Below are positions 7,281-15,779 of a DNA stretch of 64,000 bases, piece by piece. The notes below the pieces were generated by a model that made no database searches, was not told the DNA's origin, and saw nothing but the letters and a program-made list of their open reading frames with translations. The DNA is taken from positions 1-64,000 of the forward strand of contig JAAYCJ010000289.1 in assembly GCA_012729815.1 (NCBI GenBank). Reading direction: 5' to 3'. A program made the translations under genes and the position numbers. Numbering within the stretch: the stretch's first letter is position 1; each line of letters opens with the position of its first letter. This DNA comes from Phycisphaerae bacterium (GTDB taxonomy: Bacteria > Planctomycetota > Phycisphaerae > JAAYCJ01).

Positions 7281-8369
7281 ATGAGAGCGAAAGTTACGTT
7301 TGCATCGGCCCGGCCGCGGGAGCTTCGCGGCGAGGCGACTCTGCCCGCCCTGTTGGACCGGATGCTGGGCCGGTGGGATTTCGATAAACGCTTCAAGGGC
7401 AAGCGGGTCGCGATCAAGATGCACCTGGGCGGCGGGTACGGCTATTCGACGATCCACCCGCTGCTGGTCGGCCGGGTGGTCCGGGCGGTGCGCGAGGCCG
7501 GCGGTTCGCCGTTTGTCACCGACGTGGCCGGGGCGGTCGCCGGGGCCAAATGCCGCGGGTATACCGAGGAGGTGCTCGGAGCGCCGATCGAATCGGTGGC
7601 CGGAACGGCGGACAAGTACATCCGGCCGGCAAAGGTTGACTACCGCAGCCTCGATACGGTGAACCTGGCGGGCAACGTGGTGGACGCCGACGCGCTGATC
7701 GTTCTGTCGCACGGCAAGGGGCACGGGCAGAGCGGGTTCGGCGGCGCGATCAAGAACATCGCGATGGGCTGTGTGGATAGCCCGACGCGAAGCAGGATCC
7801 ATCGCCTGATGAGCGCAGCGTTCGAATGGGACGAATCCAAATGCAAGGGCTGTCTGCTCTGCAAGGACAACTGCCCCAACGACGCGATCAGCTACGAGGA
7901 CGGCAAGCTGTCGATCTCCGATCACGCCTGCAAGTACTGCATGCACTGCCAGTTGGCGTGTCCGACCGGCGCGATCGCCATCGACCAGCAGGGCTATCGG
8001 TGGTTTCAGCACGGAATGGCCCTGACCGTCCGCGAGACGCTCAGGCACTTCGAGCCGGCAGCGGTGTTCTACATCACCGCCCTGCTGTCGATCACGCCGT
8101 TTTGCGACTGCTGGGGATTCACCACGCCGTCGATCGTGCCGGACGTCGGGATCGTGGCGGGCGACGATATCGTGGCCGTTGAGACCGCATCATGCGACCT
8201 GATCCGGGCGGAGGACTTCATCGAAGGCTCGCTGCCGTCGCCGCTACGGCGCAGCGGCTCGGGCCATCTGCTCCAGCAGATCCACGGCAAAGACCCCTAC
8301 ATCCAGATCGAAGAGTGCGAAAAGCTCGATCTGGGCAATCGGGAGTATCAGTTGGCGGAAGTCGAGTAG
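7281..8369 (+). CDS. DUF362 protein with a 2[4Fe-4S] ferredoxin domain
   Basis: The 362-residue protein has a DUF362 core at about 30-170: KRVAIKMHLGGGYGYSTIHP, then ADALIVLSHGKGHGQSGFGGAIKNIAMG. It then has two ferredoxin clusters, CKGCLLCKDNCPNDAI (near 193-208) and CKYCMHCQLACPTGAI (near 223-238), each with the Cx2Cx2Cx3CP pattern. The C-terminal part returns to the DUF362 fold. DUF362-ferredoxin fusions are widespread in anaerobes and are thought to be iron-sulfur redox proteins; the substrate is unknown. The ATG follows AAAGGATG. It stands alone between two gaps. Confidence 0.85.
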   Translation: MRAKVTFASARPRELRGEATLPALLDRMLGRWDFDKRFKGKRVAIKMHLGGGYGYSTIHPLLVGRVVRAVREAGGSPFVTDVAGAVAGAKCRGYTEEVLGAPIESVAGTADKYIRPAKVDYRSLDTVNLAGNVVDADALIVLSHGKGHGQSGFGGAIKNIAMGCVDSPTRSRIHRLMSAAFEWDESKCKGCLLCKDNCPNDAISYEDGKLSISDHACKYCMHCQLACPTGAIAIDQQGYRWFQHGMALTVRETLRHFEPAAVFYITALLSITPFCDCWGFTTPSIVPDVGIVAGDDIVAVETASCDLIRAEDFIEGSLPSPLRRSGSGHLLQQIHGKDPYIQIEECEKLDLGNREYQLAEVE

Positions 8370-8503
8370 CCAGCTCCACCAACTCACTACCGCCCTGTGA
8401 ACATCCACCCGATCATGGTCTTCTTTCGTTCGACAAACGCTGACATCGGCTGATCTGCAGTCGCCCTGCAGATTGGCCGAAAGCACAGAAAGGCCGTCAC
8501 CTG

Positions 8504-8866
8504 TCACACTTCCCGCTGGCGTCCGTCTCGTCTGTCGTATACCTCGCCCTTGAGTTCCTCCATGACCTGGAAAACGACCGGGCAGGTGGAGGTGCGTTCG
8601 ATCATCGCGATCATTCGGAAGCTGAAATCTGGTTCGTAAAGGTAGGGATATCCGCGGCAGTCGGCTGGGCGGTCGGAATAGACGCTGCAGCGGGCGCATT
8701 GGGTACAGTCGATCTTCTTCCAGACCCGATCAGTGATTTCAACAACAAGTTGATCGAGTTCCTCCTCGGACATGACGTCCTGCTCTTTGAGATAGGCCCG
8801 GAAACGCCAGTTACTCTTCTCGTGGGCCATCGCTCGTGCCTCCAGATCGTCGTCAGATGGTCTCAT
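8504..8866 (-). CDS. YkgJ-like cysteine-cluster protein, apparently internally shortened
   Basis: The start MRPSDD follows GGAGAGAAGT. The 120-residue protein begins with a helical segment ending RVWKKIDCTQCARC and continues directly with SVYSDRPADCRGYPYL, then ERTSTCPVVFQVMEELK. In proteins of this type that I know, CTQCxxCC is followed by about 50 residues (ending CPFLKDGKC) before SIYExRPxDCRxYP. Here that block is missing and the two ends are joined in frame. The remaining cysteines may still bind a metal or cluster, but the usual set is incomplete. It may be a natural deletion or a short subfamily. It has no obvious operon partner. Confidence 0.65.
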   Translation of the reverse strand: MRPSDDDLEARAMAHEKSNWRFRAYLKEQDVMSEEELDQLVVEITDRVWKKIDCTQCARCSVYSDRPADCRGYPYLYEPDFSFRMIAMIERTSTCPVVFQVMEELKGEVYDRRDGRQREV

Positions 8867-9082
8867 ACTTCTCTCCGTGTCGAAGGTCAAGCCAGCTTCA
8901 CCCCATAGGACGGCAAATTGCCCTTTCAAGCCTGAAAGCAGTACTGTGGCGTATTCCCAATTGCTTGTTCCGTCATTGCATAGCCGCCGTCCTTTCCGCA
9001 ATCGCCGCATGAAACCCCGTTGCAGCGGTAGCATACCGCGGGCGACGCGAGCCGTCATCCACGTACTTTCGCCAAACGCCGA

Positions 9083-9367
9083 TCAGATCGGGACGGCTGG
9101 GACTCGAACCCGCCGCCAGAACAGGACGATCAGCAGGCCGATGATCGTACAGGACAGGAAATCGCCCAGGAACCAGAGCGGAGGCAGCTTCGTGGCCAGA
9201 CCCACCAGCAGGCAGGACACACCCACGAAGATCGCAGCGAAGCCGGAAAATGGCACCAGCACGCCATAGGCCATCGCGTTCAATGCGGTCATGGGCAGAA
9301 ACAGGCCGATCACCGCGAGCAGGCAGCCAATTCCGGCGATCCACAGACATACCTTGAGCGCGCGCAT
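9083..9367 (-). CDS. small three-helix membrane protein, unknown
   Basis: A 94-residue protein starts at 9367 after AAGGAGTCTCC. It has three hydrophobic segments: about 4-24, 31-58 and 64-84 (GDFLSCTIIGLLIVLFW). It ends in a basic tail (RRVRVPAVPI). I recognise no family. The good ribosome site and the continuous membrane profile support a real gene. It lies downstream of rho's convergent neighbours without a clear operon. An opposite-strand reading of the same region has no such character. Confidence 0.5.
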   Translation of the reverse strand: MRALKVCLWIAGIGCLLAVIGLFLPMTALNAMAYGVLVPFSGFAAIFVGVSCLLVGLATKLPPLWFLGDFLSCTIIGLLIVLFWRRVRVPAVPI

Positions 9368-9614
9368 CGGAGACTCCTTCGTGAACGGGTCCTTCCGATT
9401 TCCCCACGCGATCCATTGGACCACGGAACGGCTTGAAACGCAAGCCGCAAGACACGCCCGCCCGGCGGCCGCTGCGCAGACCAAAGGCGGGCCGCCAAGG
9501 ACCCGCCTTTGATCGTGACTATATCGATCGGGCCTCGGGCCGCACGATCGGATCGTGCGGATTTCCCCGGCCCGCGGTGAAGCGGTCGGACCCGCCGCTG
9601 ACGGCTCAGCCCGC

Positions 9615-11021
9615 CTAGTCGAGCTTCATGGACATGAGGAACTCGGCGTTGGACTTCATCTTGCCCAACCGGCTGACCAGCAGTTCCATCGCCTCGACCG
9701 GGTTCATGTCGGACAGGACGCGGCGCAGGCGGTAGACCAGTTCCAGTTCCTTGGGGTCCAGCAGGAGTTCTTCCTTGCGGGTGCCGCTGGCCGGAATGTT
9801 GATGGCCGGCCAGGTTCGCCGCTCGACCAGCCGCCGGTCCAGGTGCAGCTCCATGTTGCCGGTGCCCTTGAACTCTTCAAAAATCACTTCGTCCATCTTG
9901 GACCCGGTGTCGATCAGGGCCGTCGCGACGATGGTCAGCGACCCGCCCTCCTCGATGTTCCGGGCGGCCCCGAAGAACTTCTTGGGCTTCTGCAGGGCGT
10001 TGGCGTCGACGCCGCCGGTCAGAATCTTGCCGGAGTGCGGGATTTCGGTGTTGTAGGCCCGGGCCAAACGGGTGATCGAGTCGAGCAGGATGACCACGTC
10101 CTTGCCGTATTCGACAAGCCGCCTGGCCTTCTCGATGACCATCTCGGCCACCTGGACGTGCCGGCTGGCCGGCTCGTCGAAGGTCGAACTGATGACCTCG
10201 GCCTTGGTCGCCCGCTCCATCTCCGTGACCTCTTCCGGCCGCTCGTCGATCAGCAGGATGATCAGGTAGACGTCCGGGTGGTTGGTGCTGATCGCGTTGG
10301 CGATCTTCTGGAGCAGCACCGTCTTGCCGGTCCGCGGCGGCGCGACGATCAGGCCGCGCTGCCCGGTGCCCAGCGGAGTGACCAGGTCCATCACCCGCAT
10401 GCTGACCTCTTCGCCCTTGGTCTCGAGAATGTAGCGGCGATCCGGGTGCAGCGGTGTAAGATCCTCGAAGTTGACCTTCTCGGTCAGAACTTCGGGATCC
10501 TCGTAGTTGACCGCTTCGACCCGCAGCAGGGCGAAATAGCGCTCCGATTCCTTGGGCGGACGGATCTGCCCGGCCACGGTGCAGCCGGTGCGAAGGCCGA
10601 AACGGCGGATCTGGCTGGGCGAGACGTAGATGTCGTCGGGACCGGCCAGGTAGTTGTAGTCCGGGCTGCGGAGAAAACCGAAGCCGTCCGGCAGGATCTC
10701 CAGGACGCCCTCGCCGTACATCAGGCCGTTCTTCTGGATGCGCTCCTTGAGGATCTTGAAGATCAGCTCCTGCTTCTTGAGCCCCGTGTAATCCTCCAAC
10801 CCCTCATCGCGGGCCAGCTTGTGCAGCTCGGCCACGGTCATCTTCTGGAGGTCCGAGAGGTGCAGTTCGTCCTTCTTGGCCTGCTCGTAGCGCTCTTCCG
10901 TTTCCTCGTCCATCACCACGATATCTTCTTGGTTTTCGGCGACCGCCACGGGAGCGTCCTGCTCCTGGGCCCCATCGGCCTTGCCGTTCTTTCTTCTTCG
11001 ATTGTTCGCATTCTTTGCCAT
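9615..11021 (-). CDS. rho: transcription termination factor Rho
   Basis: The 468-residue protein has a charged N-terminal extension of about 50 residues not found in E. coli Rho. The Rho N-terminal helical domain follows ([20 protein letters not shown]). The cold-shock RNA-binding domain comes next ([23 protein letters not shown], about 103-125). The ATPase domain carries Walker A PPRTGKT (228-234), a [13 protein letters not shown] Walker B and [11 protein letters not shown]. All RNA-binding and ATPase landmarks are intact. The extension is common in high-GC and planctomycete Rho. Upstream at 106 bases lies coaE; the two may be cotranscribed, as in several planctomycetes. Confidence 0.97.
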   Translation of the reverse strand: MAKNANNRRRKNGKADGAQEQDAPVAVAENQEDIVVMDEETEERYEQAKKDELHLSDLQKMTVAELHKLARDEGLEDYTGLKKQELIFKILKERIQKNGLMYGEGVLEILPDGFGFLRSPDYNYLAGPDDIYVSPSQIRRFGLRTGCTVAGQIRPPKESERYFALLRVEAVNYEDPEVLTEKVNFEDLTPLHPDRRYILETKGEEVSMRVMDLVTPLGTGQRGLIVAPPRTGKTVLLQKIANAISTNHPDVYLIILLIDERPEEVTEMERATKAEVISSTFDEPASRHVQVAEMVIEKARRLVEYGKDVVILLDSITRLARAYNTEIPHSGKILTGGVDANALQKPKKFFGAARNIEEGGSLTIVATALIDTGSKMDEVIFEEFKGTGNMELHLDRRLVERRTWPAINIPASGTRKEELLLDPKELELVYRLRRVLSDMNPVEAMELLVSRLGKMKSNAEFLMSMKLD

Positions 11022-11127
11022 AACTCAGAGAACCTCCAGTACTCGCTTATCGCTCCTAGAAATGTGAGTGAAATGTCTGGTGAACGGTCTCCTCGCCCCC
11101 TTCTATTCGGGTTGAGCCTCACGAATA

Positions 11128-11763
11128 TCAGGCGAGCCGGCAATCTTCAGAGGAGACTATACGGGAAAAGGCTTTTCCCACCTGTTGCCGACATACGTCG
11201 GCTGAGGAATTATTATATACTATATCATCGGCAAGGGCCCGTTTCAAGTGTACAGGAAAAAAGAATTTTTCCCGCCGTCTCAGTTCTTCCGGGTCCCATC
11301 GCCGGGCTGCCCCTACCCGTTTCAAGCGCACATCCAGATCAGCCTCCACAAGTATAACGTAATCGCAGAGACTTTTCAAGCCCTTCTCGAGCAGAAGCGG
11401 CGTTTCCAGGATAATGGCCCGCACGGCCGGATCGGCTTGGTATTGGGCCGTCAGAGCCTCCCGGCGGCGGTGCAGGATAGGGTAAATGTAGCCTTCCAGA
11501 CGGTCCTTCTGCCGCGGATCGTTGAACACCAGGTCGGCCACCGCCCGGCGGTCGACCGTGCCGTCCGGCCGGATGTACTGAGGGCCGAACGCCTCGCGGA
11601 CAAACCGAACCCCCTCCCCCTCCGAAAGCACCGCCCGCGCCAGATCGTCGGCGTTGATGACCGCGCAGCCGAGCTCACGGAACATCGCAGCGACCGTCGT
11701 CTTCCCGGCGCCGATCTGGCCGGTCAAGCCAATCACGGGTTTTGAGCCTTCAGGACGGGTCAT
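11128..11763 (-). CDS. coaE: dephospho-CoA kinase
   Basis: The 211-residue protein starts with MTRPEGSKPVIGLTGQIGAGKTT, a P-loop at about 16-23. It continues with INADDLAR and FVREAFGP, and then VDRRAVADLVFNDPRQKDRLEGYIYPIL, the typical CoaE lid/CoA region. It ends with the DYVILVEAD strand and a RRWDPEELRRREKF helix. It phosphorylates the 3'-OH of dephospho-CoA, the last step of coenzyme A synthesis. Length fits the family (about 200). The gene lies 22 bases downstream of a VOC-family gene and 106 bases upstream of rho. Confidence 0.93.
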   Translation of the reverse strand: MTRPEGSKPVIGLTGQIGAGKTTVAAMFRELGCAVINADDLARAVLSEGEGVRFVREAFGPQYIRPDGTVDRRAVADLVFNDPRQKDRLEGYIYPILHRRREALTAQYQADPAVRAIILETPLLLEKGLKSLCDYVILVEADLDVRLKRVGAARRWDPEELRRREKFFFPVHLKRALADDIVYNNSSADVCRQQVGKAFSRIVSSEDCRLA

Positions 11764-11785
11764 ATCGGGGTTTTCGGAAAAACCG

Positions 11786-12160
11786 TCAGAACATGGGCCA
11801 GAGCCGCAGCAACTCGAGGCGATAGCCGGTCGGGTCCGAGACGAATATCCGCTGGGTCGCCAGTGAGCAGCCGGAATGCCACCGCGGCCGATAGCCGCCT
11901 TCGTCGAGGGTCCGGAAGAGCCGCTGAAGGTCGTCCACCTCAAAGGCGGCCCGCCACCGGTTGCGGTTGACCGCAACACAAGGAGCAAATTCTAGCCGCA
12001 GTTCACGGCGGTGCAAGCGAAAAAGTAGTAAATCGGCCCGGCACTCGTCATAGACCAGAGGCAGGCCCAACAGGTCACGGTAGAACCGGACGTTCCGCCG
12101 CCGAAGCGACGGATGGGTCGTCAGCCGGATGGCATCGAGGGCATGGATATGCAGGACCAT
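11786..12160 (-). CDS. VOC (glyoxalase/dioxygenase) superfamily protein
   Basis: The 124-residue protein starts at 12160 after GGAAGG and shows the paired beta-alpha-beta-beta-beta modules of the vicinal oxygen chelate fold. These include HALDAIRLTTHPSLRRRNVRFYRDLLGLPLVYD in the first half, and AAFEVDDLQRLFRTLDEGGY with IFVSDPTGYRLELL in the second. A glutamate (RLELL) typical of the metal site is present near the end. The substrate is unknown. It belongs to the transcription unit VOC-coaE-(rho). A much longer minus-strand frame through 14545 is only a shadow of the plus-strand gene. Confidence 0.75.
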   Translation of the reverse strand: MVLHIHALDAIRLTTHPSLRRRNVRFYRDLLGLPLVYDECRADLLLFRLHRRELRLEFAPCVAVNRNRWRAAFEVDDLQRLFRTLDEGGYRPRWHSGCSLATQRIFVSDPTGYRLELLRLWPMF

Positions 12161-12209
12161 GGCTTTGCGTACCTTCCGGAATCTGCCCGAGCGACTGGAC
12201 TTATGAATA

Positions 12210-12238
12210 ATCGTAGCCGGCCGCGACGGTATCTTCAA
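12210..12238 (-). promoter_or_regulatory. probable promoter for the VOC-coaE-rho unit
   Basis: TTGAAG (12238-12233), 17-base spacer, TACGAT (12215-12210), 50 bases before the VOC start. Confidence 0.45.
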
Positions 12239-12253
12239 GGTCAAAAGGGCCGG

Positions 12254-12282
12254 TTGACGCCCTGCCGGGCCGCGGGTAAAAT
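12254..12282 (+). promoter_or_regulatory. promoter of the large secreted protein at 12350
   Basis: TTGACG (12254-12259), 17 bases, TAAAAT (12277-12282). The two divergent promoters lie back to back. Confidence 0.6.
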
Positions 12283-12349
12283 CGCGGCCGGTGCGGGAGA
12301 AGGACCGGGCCTCGGAGCAGCATAGTTTCACCTTTATAGGGAGCATGGC

Positions 12350-14986
12350 ATGGCAGGTTTCACCCCAAGTCCGCGGATTGCGTTGGTTGTGCTTATTCTG
12401 AGTGCAACTGTCACGGCCCAGACGGCCCAACCACCGTCCGATACGGGCCTGGCCGAACTGGCAAGCCGGCTGCCCGAGGGGGTTCTGGGGTTCGTAGCCA
12501 CCAGCGGCGGCGACCGGCTCAAGCCGGCCTTCGAGCAGAGCCACGTCGGCCAGCTTTGGAGCGAGCCGTCGGTCCAGACGTTCTACCGGCAGATCAAGGA
12601 TGCGGTATGGGCGAAGATCCAGACAGACCCGCAAGTCCCGCAGGAGGATAGGCAGAAGATCGAGGAGTTTCTGGAGTTGGCGAAGACGGTGCTGATGCGG
12701 CCGGCCGTTATCGGGGTCGCCGTACATCCCGGACCGATTGTGGACCCGAAGAAGGCAATCTACCCGTTCCTTGTCATCGATGCCGGGCCACGTCGGGCGG
12801 ACCTGGAGGTCCCGATCGGCAAGTTGACCGACAAAATGGCCCGCGATCAACTGACGAGACAACGCCAGATCGGACAGATCACGCTCAACGAGGTCGGAAC
12901 GACGGACCAAGCCGTCGTCAACTGGGGCTGGGTGGGCGACCGGTTCGTCCTGACCATCAACGATCCGCAAGGCGCGGTGGTCCAGAAGCTGGCGGAGGAA
13001 GTGTCTGCCGACTCGCCGTTCGCCGACGCGATTCGCCAGGAACCGGGCGACGAGAAGGTGTTCGCGATCTTCGCGGACTTTCAGCGGATCGGAGCCACGG
13101 TCGCTCAGGCCGTCGCAGCCGAGGACCCCAACGCCGCTGTCGAGTTTGTCCCAAAGGCCCGGCAAATGCTCGGAACTCTCGGGCTGGTTCGGACGGGTAC
13201 CATGAACATCCTCAGCGGATTCGACGGCCAGCGGCTGGTCACGAGCCTGTTGCTCGAGACGCCGGAGCCGCGGACCGGTCTGCTCGCGGCCTTCAGGCAG
13301 ATCGATCCGGCCAGGCTCGACGTGGTTCCGCCGGACGCCACCAGCGCGTCGATCGATGACCTGGACCTGGGCAAGCTCTACGATACGATCATGAAAACCG
13401 TCATGGCGGCTGATGAGCAGGCCCTCCATCAGCTCATGGCCCAGATCGCAGGGGCGCAGGAGCAGTTGGGATTCCGCATCCGCCAAGGACTCGTCGAGTC
13501 GATTTCGGGCCCCTTCGTCTACTTCGACGTTCCGCCCATGCAGATGGTTGAGGCGCCGGCCGGCGGCGCCGTGGTCATCGCGGGCCTCAAGGATACCGAG
13601 GTCTTCCAGCAGGCCATCCAAAAGCTGACCGGCCTGATCATGCAGCAGGCCCAGGGCTACGCCCAGGCCACGACCCAGCCGGCGGGTGAGCGGGTCATGA
13701 ACGTGATCGTCATCCCGCAACTCGCCCTGCTGCAGCTCTCGCCCACCTGGACGATCGTGGACAACCAGCTTGTGGTGGCGACCAATCCGTCGCTGTGCAC
13801 GCTGGCCATTCGCAGGCTGACGGCGGAGAACCCCGAGTCGGTCCGGACCACCGAGGCGTACAAGCAGGTGATGGTCGACCTGCCCGAAGGGTTGATTGCG
13901 CTGCGGTTCATCAACACGCAGAGGCAGTGGAGCCAGGCGCTGACCATGCTCCAGCAGTTCTGGCCGATGATGGCCATGGGAGCCCAGCAGCAGGCCCAGA
14001 TCACGCTGCCAATGATGCTGCCGCCGGCCCAGGACATCCTCAAGCACATGGCGCCCAGCCTGGACTACTCGTGGCTCGACGCCCAAGGGCTGCGTTCGCG
14101 GACGATCGGGGCATTCGGCGGCGGATCGAGCCCGCTGAGCCTGGTTGCCGTCGCCGGCGTAGGCACCGCGGTGGCACTGCCCGCCCTTTCGCGAGCCCGG
14201 GAAACGGCCAGACGGTCGGTCTCGATGAGCAATCTCAGGCAGATAGGTATCGCCATGATGATGTACGCCAACGACTTCGAAGATCAGCTTCCGCCTGATC
14301 TGGAGGCACTGGTCGCTAATCGCTACGTCACAAAGGAGGTATTCAGCTCGCCTTTGAAGCCCGAGGCCTTCGATGGTCCCAGCTACGTCTACACCGGGCC
14401 GAGGAAGCTGTCGGAGGTGCCCGACGTGACCCACGAAATCCTGGCCCACGAGAATCCGGCGTACCTGTCCGAAGGCACCAACGTGCTGTTTGCGGATAGT
14501 CACGTGGAATGGATGAAGCCCGACGAGTTTCGTCAACGGCTGCAAGCCACGTACGAACGGCTCGGCAAGCCTATGCCGGAGATCCAGTTCGGCCAGACCG
14601 GCCGCAAGAGCGGGTTTGACCTCGGCGAATTCCTTGAAGACCTCAACCTGCCGTTTGGTTCAAAGTCCCGCAGCCGGTCGAGTGCCGTGGATAGAATGAT
14701 CCCTTTCAAGTGCACGGCCTGCGGAGCGGTCGTGATGAAGAACCTGGACGAGTTGCAGCAGATGCACGAGACCGAAAAGATGGCTCCGATGATGAGCTCG
14801 ATGAAGCTCGTCTGTCCCAAATGCGATAACAAGGAACTGACGCAGGCTGTCCTGTGCCTCAAGTGCGACGAGGTGTTCATCTTTGAGATGGACCCGATGG
14901 CCGGGGCGGATTTCGACGACCGCTGTCCCAAGTGCGGCGTGAGCTACGCCGAAGCCTGGCAGGAGAAGTACGGCAAGGGGAAATGA
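12350..14986 (+). CDS. large secreted fusion: DUF3352-like body, prepilin/DUF1559-like segment and C-terminal zinc ribbons
   Basis: The 878-residue protein has a signal peptide (1-23). Residues 30-560 form an alpha/beta body with LPEGVLGFVATSGGD at the start, of the kind seen in DUF3352-like planctomycete proteins. Near 600-640 comes a segment like the region after a type IV pilin helix: LPALSRARETARRSVSMSNLRQIG, then MMMYANDFEDQLP. Later NVLFADSHVEWM matches the H-X9-DG type signature end of DUF1559-like proteins. Residues 783 onward hold three Cys-pair knuckles (CTACG, CPKC, CLKC, CPKCG), a zinc-ribbon array. No catalytic motif is visible. Zinc ribbons after a signal peptide are unusual, so either the tail stays in the cytosol or the protein is not exported in full. 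Confidence 0.65.
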   Translation: MAGFTPSPRIALVVLILSATVTAQTAQPPSDTGLAELASRLPEGVLGFVATSGGDRLKPAFEQSHVGQLWSEPSVQTFYRQIKDAVWAKIQTDPQVPQEDRQKIEEFLELAKTVLMRPAVIGVAVHPGPIVDPKKAIYPFLVIDAGPRRADLEVPIGKLTDKMARDQLTRQRQIGQITLNEVGTTDQAVVNWGWVGDRFVLTINDPQGAVVQKLAEEVSADSPFADAIRQEPGDEKVFAIFADFQRIGATVAQAVAAEDPNAAVEFVPKARQMLGTLGLVRTGTMNILSGFDGQRLVTSLLLETPEPRTGLLAAFRQIDPARLDVVPPDATSASIDDLDLGKLYDTIMKTVMAADEQALHQLMAQIAGAQEQLGFRIRQGLVESISGPFVYFDVPPMQMVEAPAGGAVVIAGLKDTEVFQQAIQKLTGLIMQQAQGYAQATTQPAGERVMNVIVIPQLALLQLSPTWTIVDNQLVVATNPSLCTLAIRRLTAENPESVRTTEAYKQVMVDLPEGLIALRFINTQRQWSQALTMLQQFWPMMAMGAQQQAQITLPMMLPPAQDILKHMAPSLDYSWLDAQGLRSRTIGAFGGGSSPLSLVAVAGVGTAVALPALSRARETARRSVSMSNLRQIGIAMMMYANDFEDQLPPDLEALVANRYVTKEVFSSPLKPEAFDGPSYVYTGPRKLSEVPDVTHEILAHENPAYLSEGTNVLFADSHVEWMKPDEFRQRLQATYERLGKPMPEIQFGQTGRKSGFDLGEFLEDLNLPFGSKSRSRSSAVDRMIPFKCTACGAVVMKNLDELQQMHETEKMAPMMSSMKLVCPKCDNKELTQAVLCLKCDEVFIFEMDPMAGADFDDRCPKCGVSYAEAWQEKYGKGK

Positions 14987-15002
14987 GGTTCGCATACAGA
15001 CA

Positions 15003-15041
15003 CGCTGCGTGTCATCCCGCCTCTTCGGATGACACGCAGCG
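15003..15041. terminator. perfect 15-bp inverted repeat between convergent genes
   Basis: The arms at 15003-15017 and 15027-15041 pair completely around a nine-base loop. There is no T-run on either side, so it may act as a two-way Rho-independent or RNA-stabilising hairpin for the convergent transcripts on both sides. Confidence 0.6.
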
Positions 15042-15073
15042 GCTCAAAACGCGGTCATGTCTTCGCCGTCGGA

Positions 15074-15718
15074 CTATCGGGCGGCCCAGAGGCTGCCGCG
15101 CTTCTGGATCTCGGTGACCTCGGGAATCTCGAAATCCTTGAGCACGTGGCCGACCGAGAAGTAGAACACCCGGCCCTTCCCCCACATCCGCTTCCAGATC
15201 ACCGGCATGACGCAGCCGTTCACCCACGGGGCCGCAGTGGTCTGGAAGGTCGTGGTGGCCAGGACCTCGTTGGACGGGTCCACGTGCATGTAGTACTGCT
15301 CCGAGGTGACCTTGAAATCCTTGATGCCCTTGGTGATCGGGTCGTCGTGGTCGGTGATGTTGACGGTGTATTCCTTGATGCCGTCCGGATGATCGACGAA
15401 CTGGCCGCCGACCATAAACTCATACCCGCAGTTGCCGCGGAACGCATCGCCCATGCCGCCGTGCCAGCCGGCGATGCCGACGCCCGCCTTGACCGCATCG
15501 AGCAGACCGCTGGTCTGTTCCGGCGTCATCTGGCCGCAGGTCCAGACCGGGCTGACCAGGCTCAACGAGTTCATCTTCTTCACGTCGGCGAACGAGTCGA
15601 GGGTGTCCGAAACTTCGACTTCAAAGCCCTCCTTGCGCAGGACGCCGGCCATGTGCTCAGCCGTCTGCTGCGGCTCGTGCCCGTCCCATCCGCCGTAAAC
15701 AATCAACGCCTTCTTCAT
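15074..15718 (-). CDS. ThuA-like domain protein
   Basis: The 214-residue protein has a class-I-glutamine-amidotransferase-like ThuA fold: KKALIVYGGWDGHEPQQT at the start, AGWHGGMGDAF near 83-93, and a QYYMHVDPSNEVLATT strand. PVIWKRMWGKGRVFYFSVGH lies near the end, which is the family's hallmark. ThuA proteins are linked to trehalose and other sugar metabolism in Rhizobium and are very common in planctomycetes. The reaction is not established. The gene is 61 bases downstream of a Gfo/Idh/MocA oxidoreductase on the same strand, a frequent pairing in sugar catabolism. GAGGTGAAATC precedes the ATG. Confidence 0.88.
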   Translation of the reverse strand: MKKALIVYGGWDGHEPQQTAEHMAGVLRKEGFEVEVSDTLDSFADVKKMNSLSLVSPVWTCGQMTPEQTSGLLDAVKAGVGIAGWHGGMGDAFRGNCGYEFMVGGQFVDHPDGIKEYTVNITDHDDPITKGIKDFKVTSEQYYMHVDPSNEVLATTTFQTTAAPWVNGCVMPVIWKRMWGKGRVFYFSVGHVLKDFEIPEVTEIQKRGSLWAAR

Positions 15719-15779
15719 GATTTCACCTCATGCTCTTGAGTTTCTGTTTCGCGATAGAAAGACAGTAGAGCCCGCCGGC

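Noticed and set aside
6941-7387. A 148-codon frame between the TPR lipoprotein and DUF362 gene
   Set aside because: It runs into the DUF362 gene in another frame, has a mixed composition and no ribosome site.
9083-9125. A T-arm-like GGTTCGAGTCCC on the minus strand, resembling the 3' end of a tRNA
   Set aside because: The stem around it pairs in only three of five positions and no acceptor, D or anticodon stem can be built around it. The bases are part of a coding frame (end of the small membrane protein).
9555-11357. A 600-codon plus-strand frame opposite rho and coaE
   Set aside because: It lies on the opposite strand of two certain genes and has no motif, only the composition of a GC-rich antisense frame.
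11786-14545. A 919-codon minus-strand frame opposite the large secreted protein
   Set aside because: Only the last 124 residues (VOC protein) have a fold signature and ribosome site. The remainder mirrors codon positions of the plus-strand gene and is rich in Arg, His and Gln, typical of a shadow frame.
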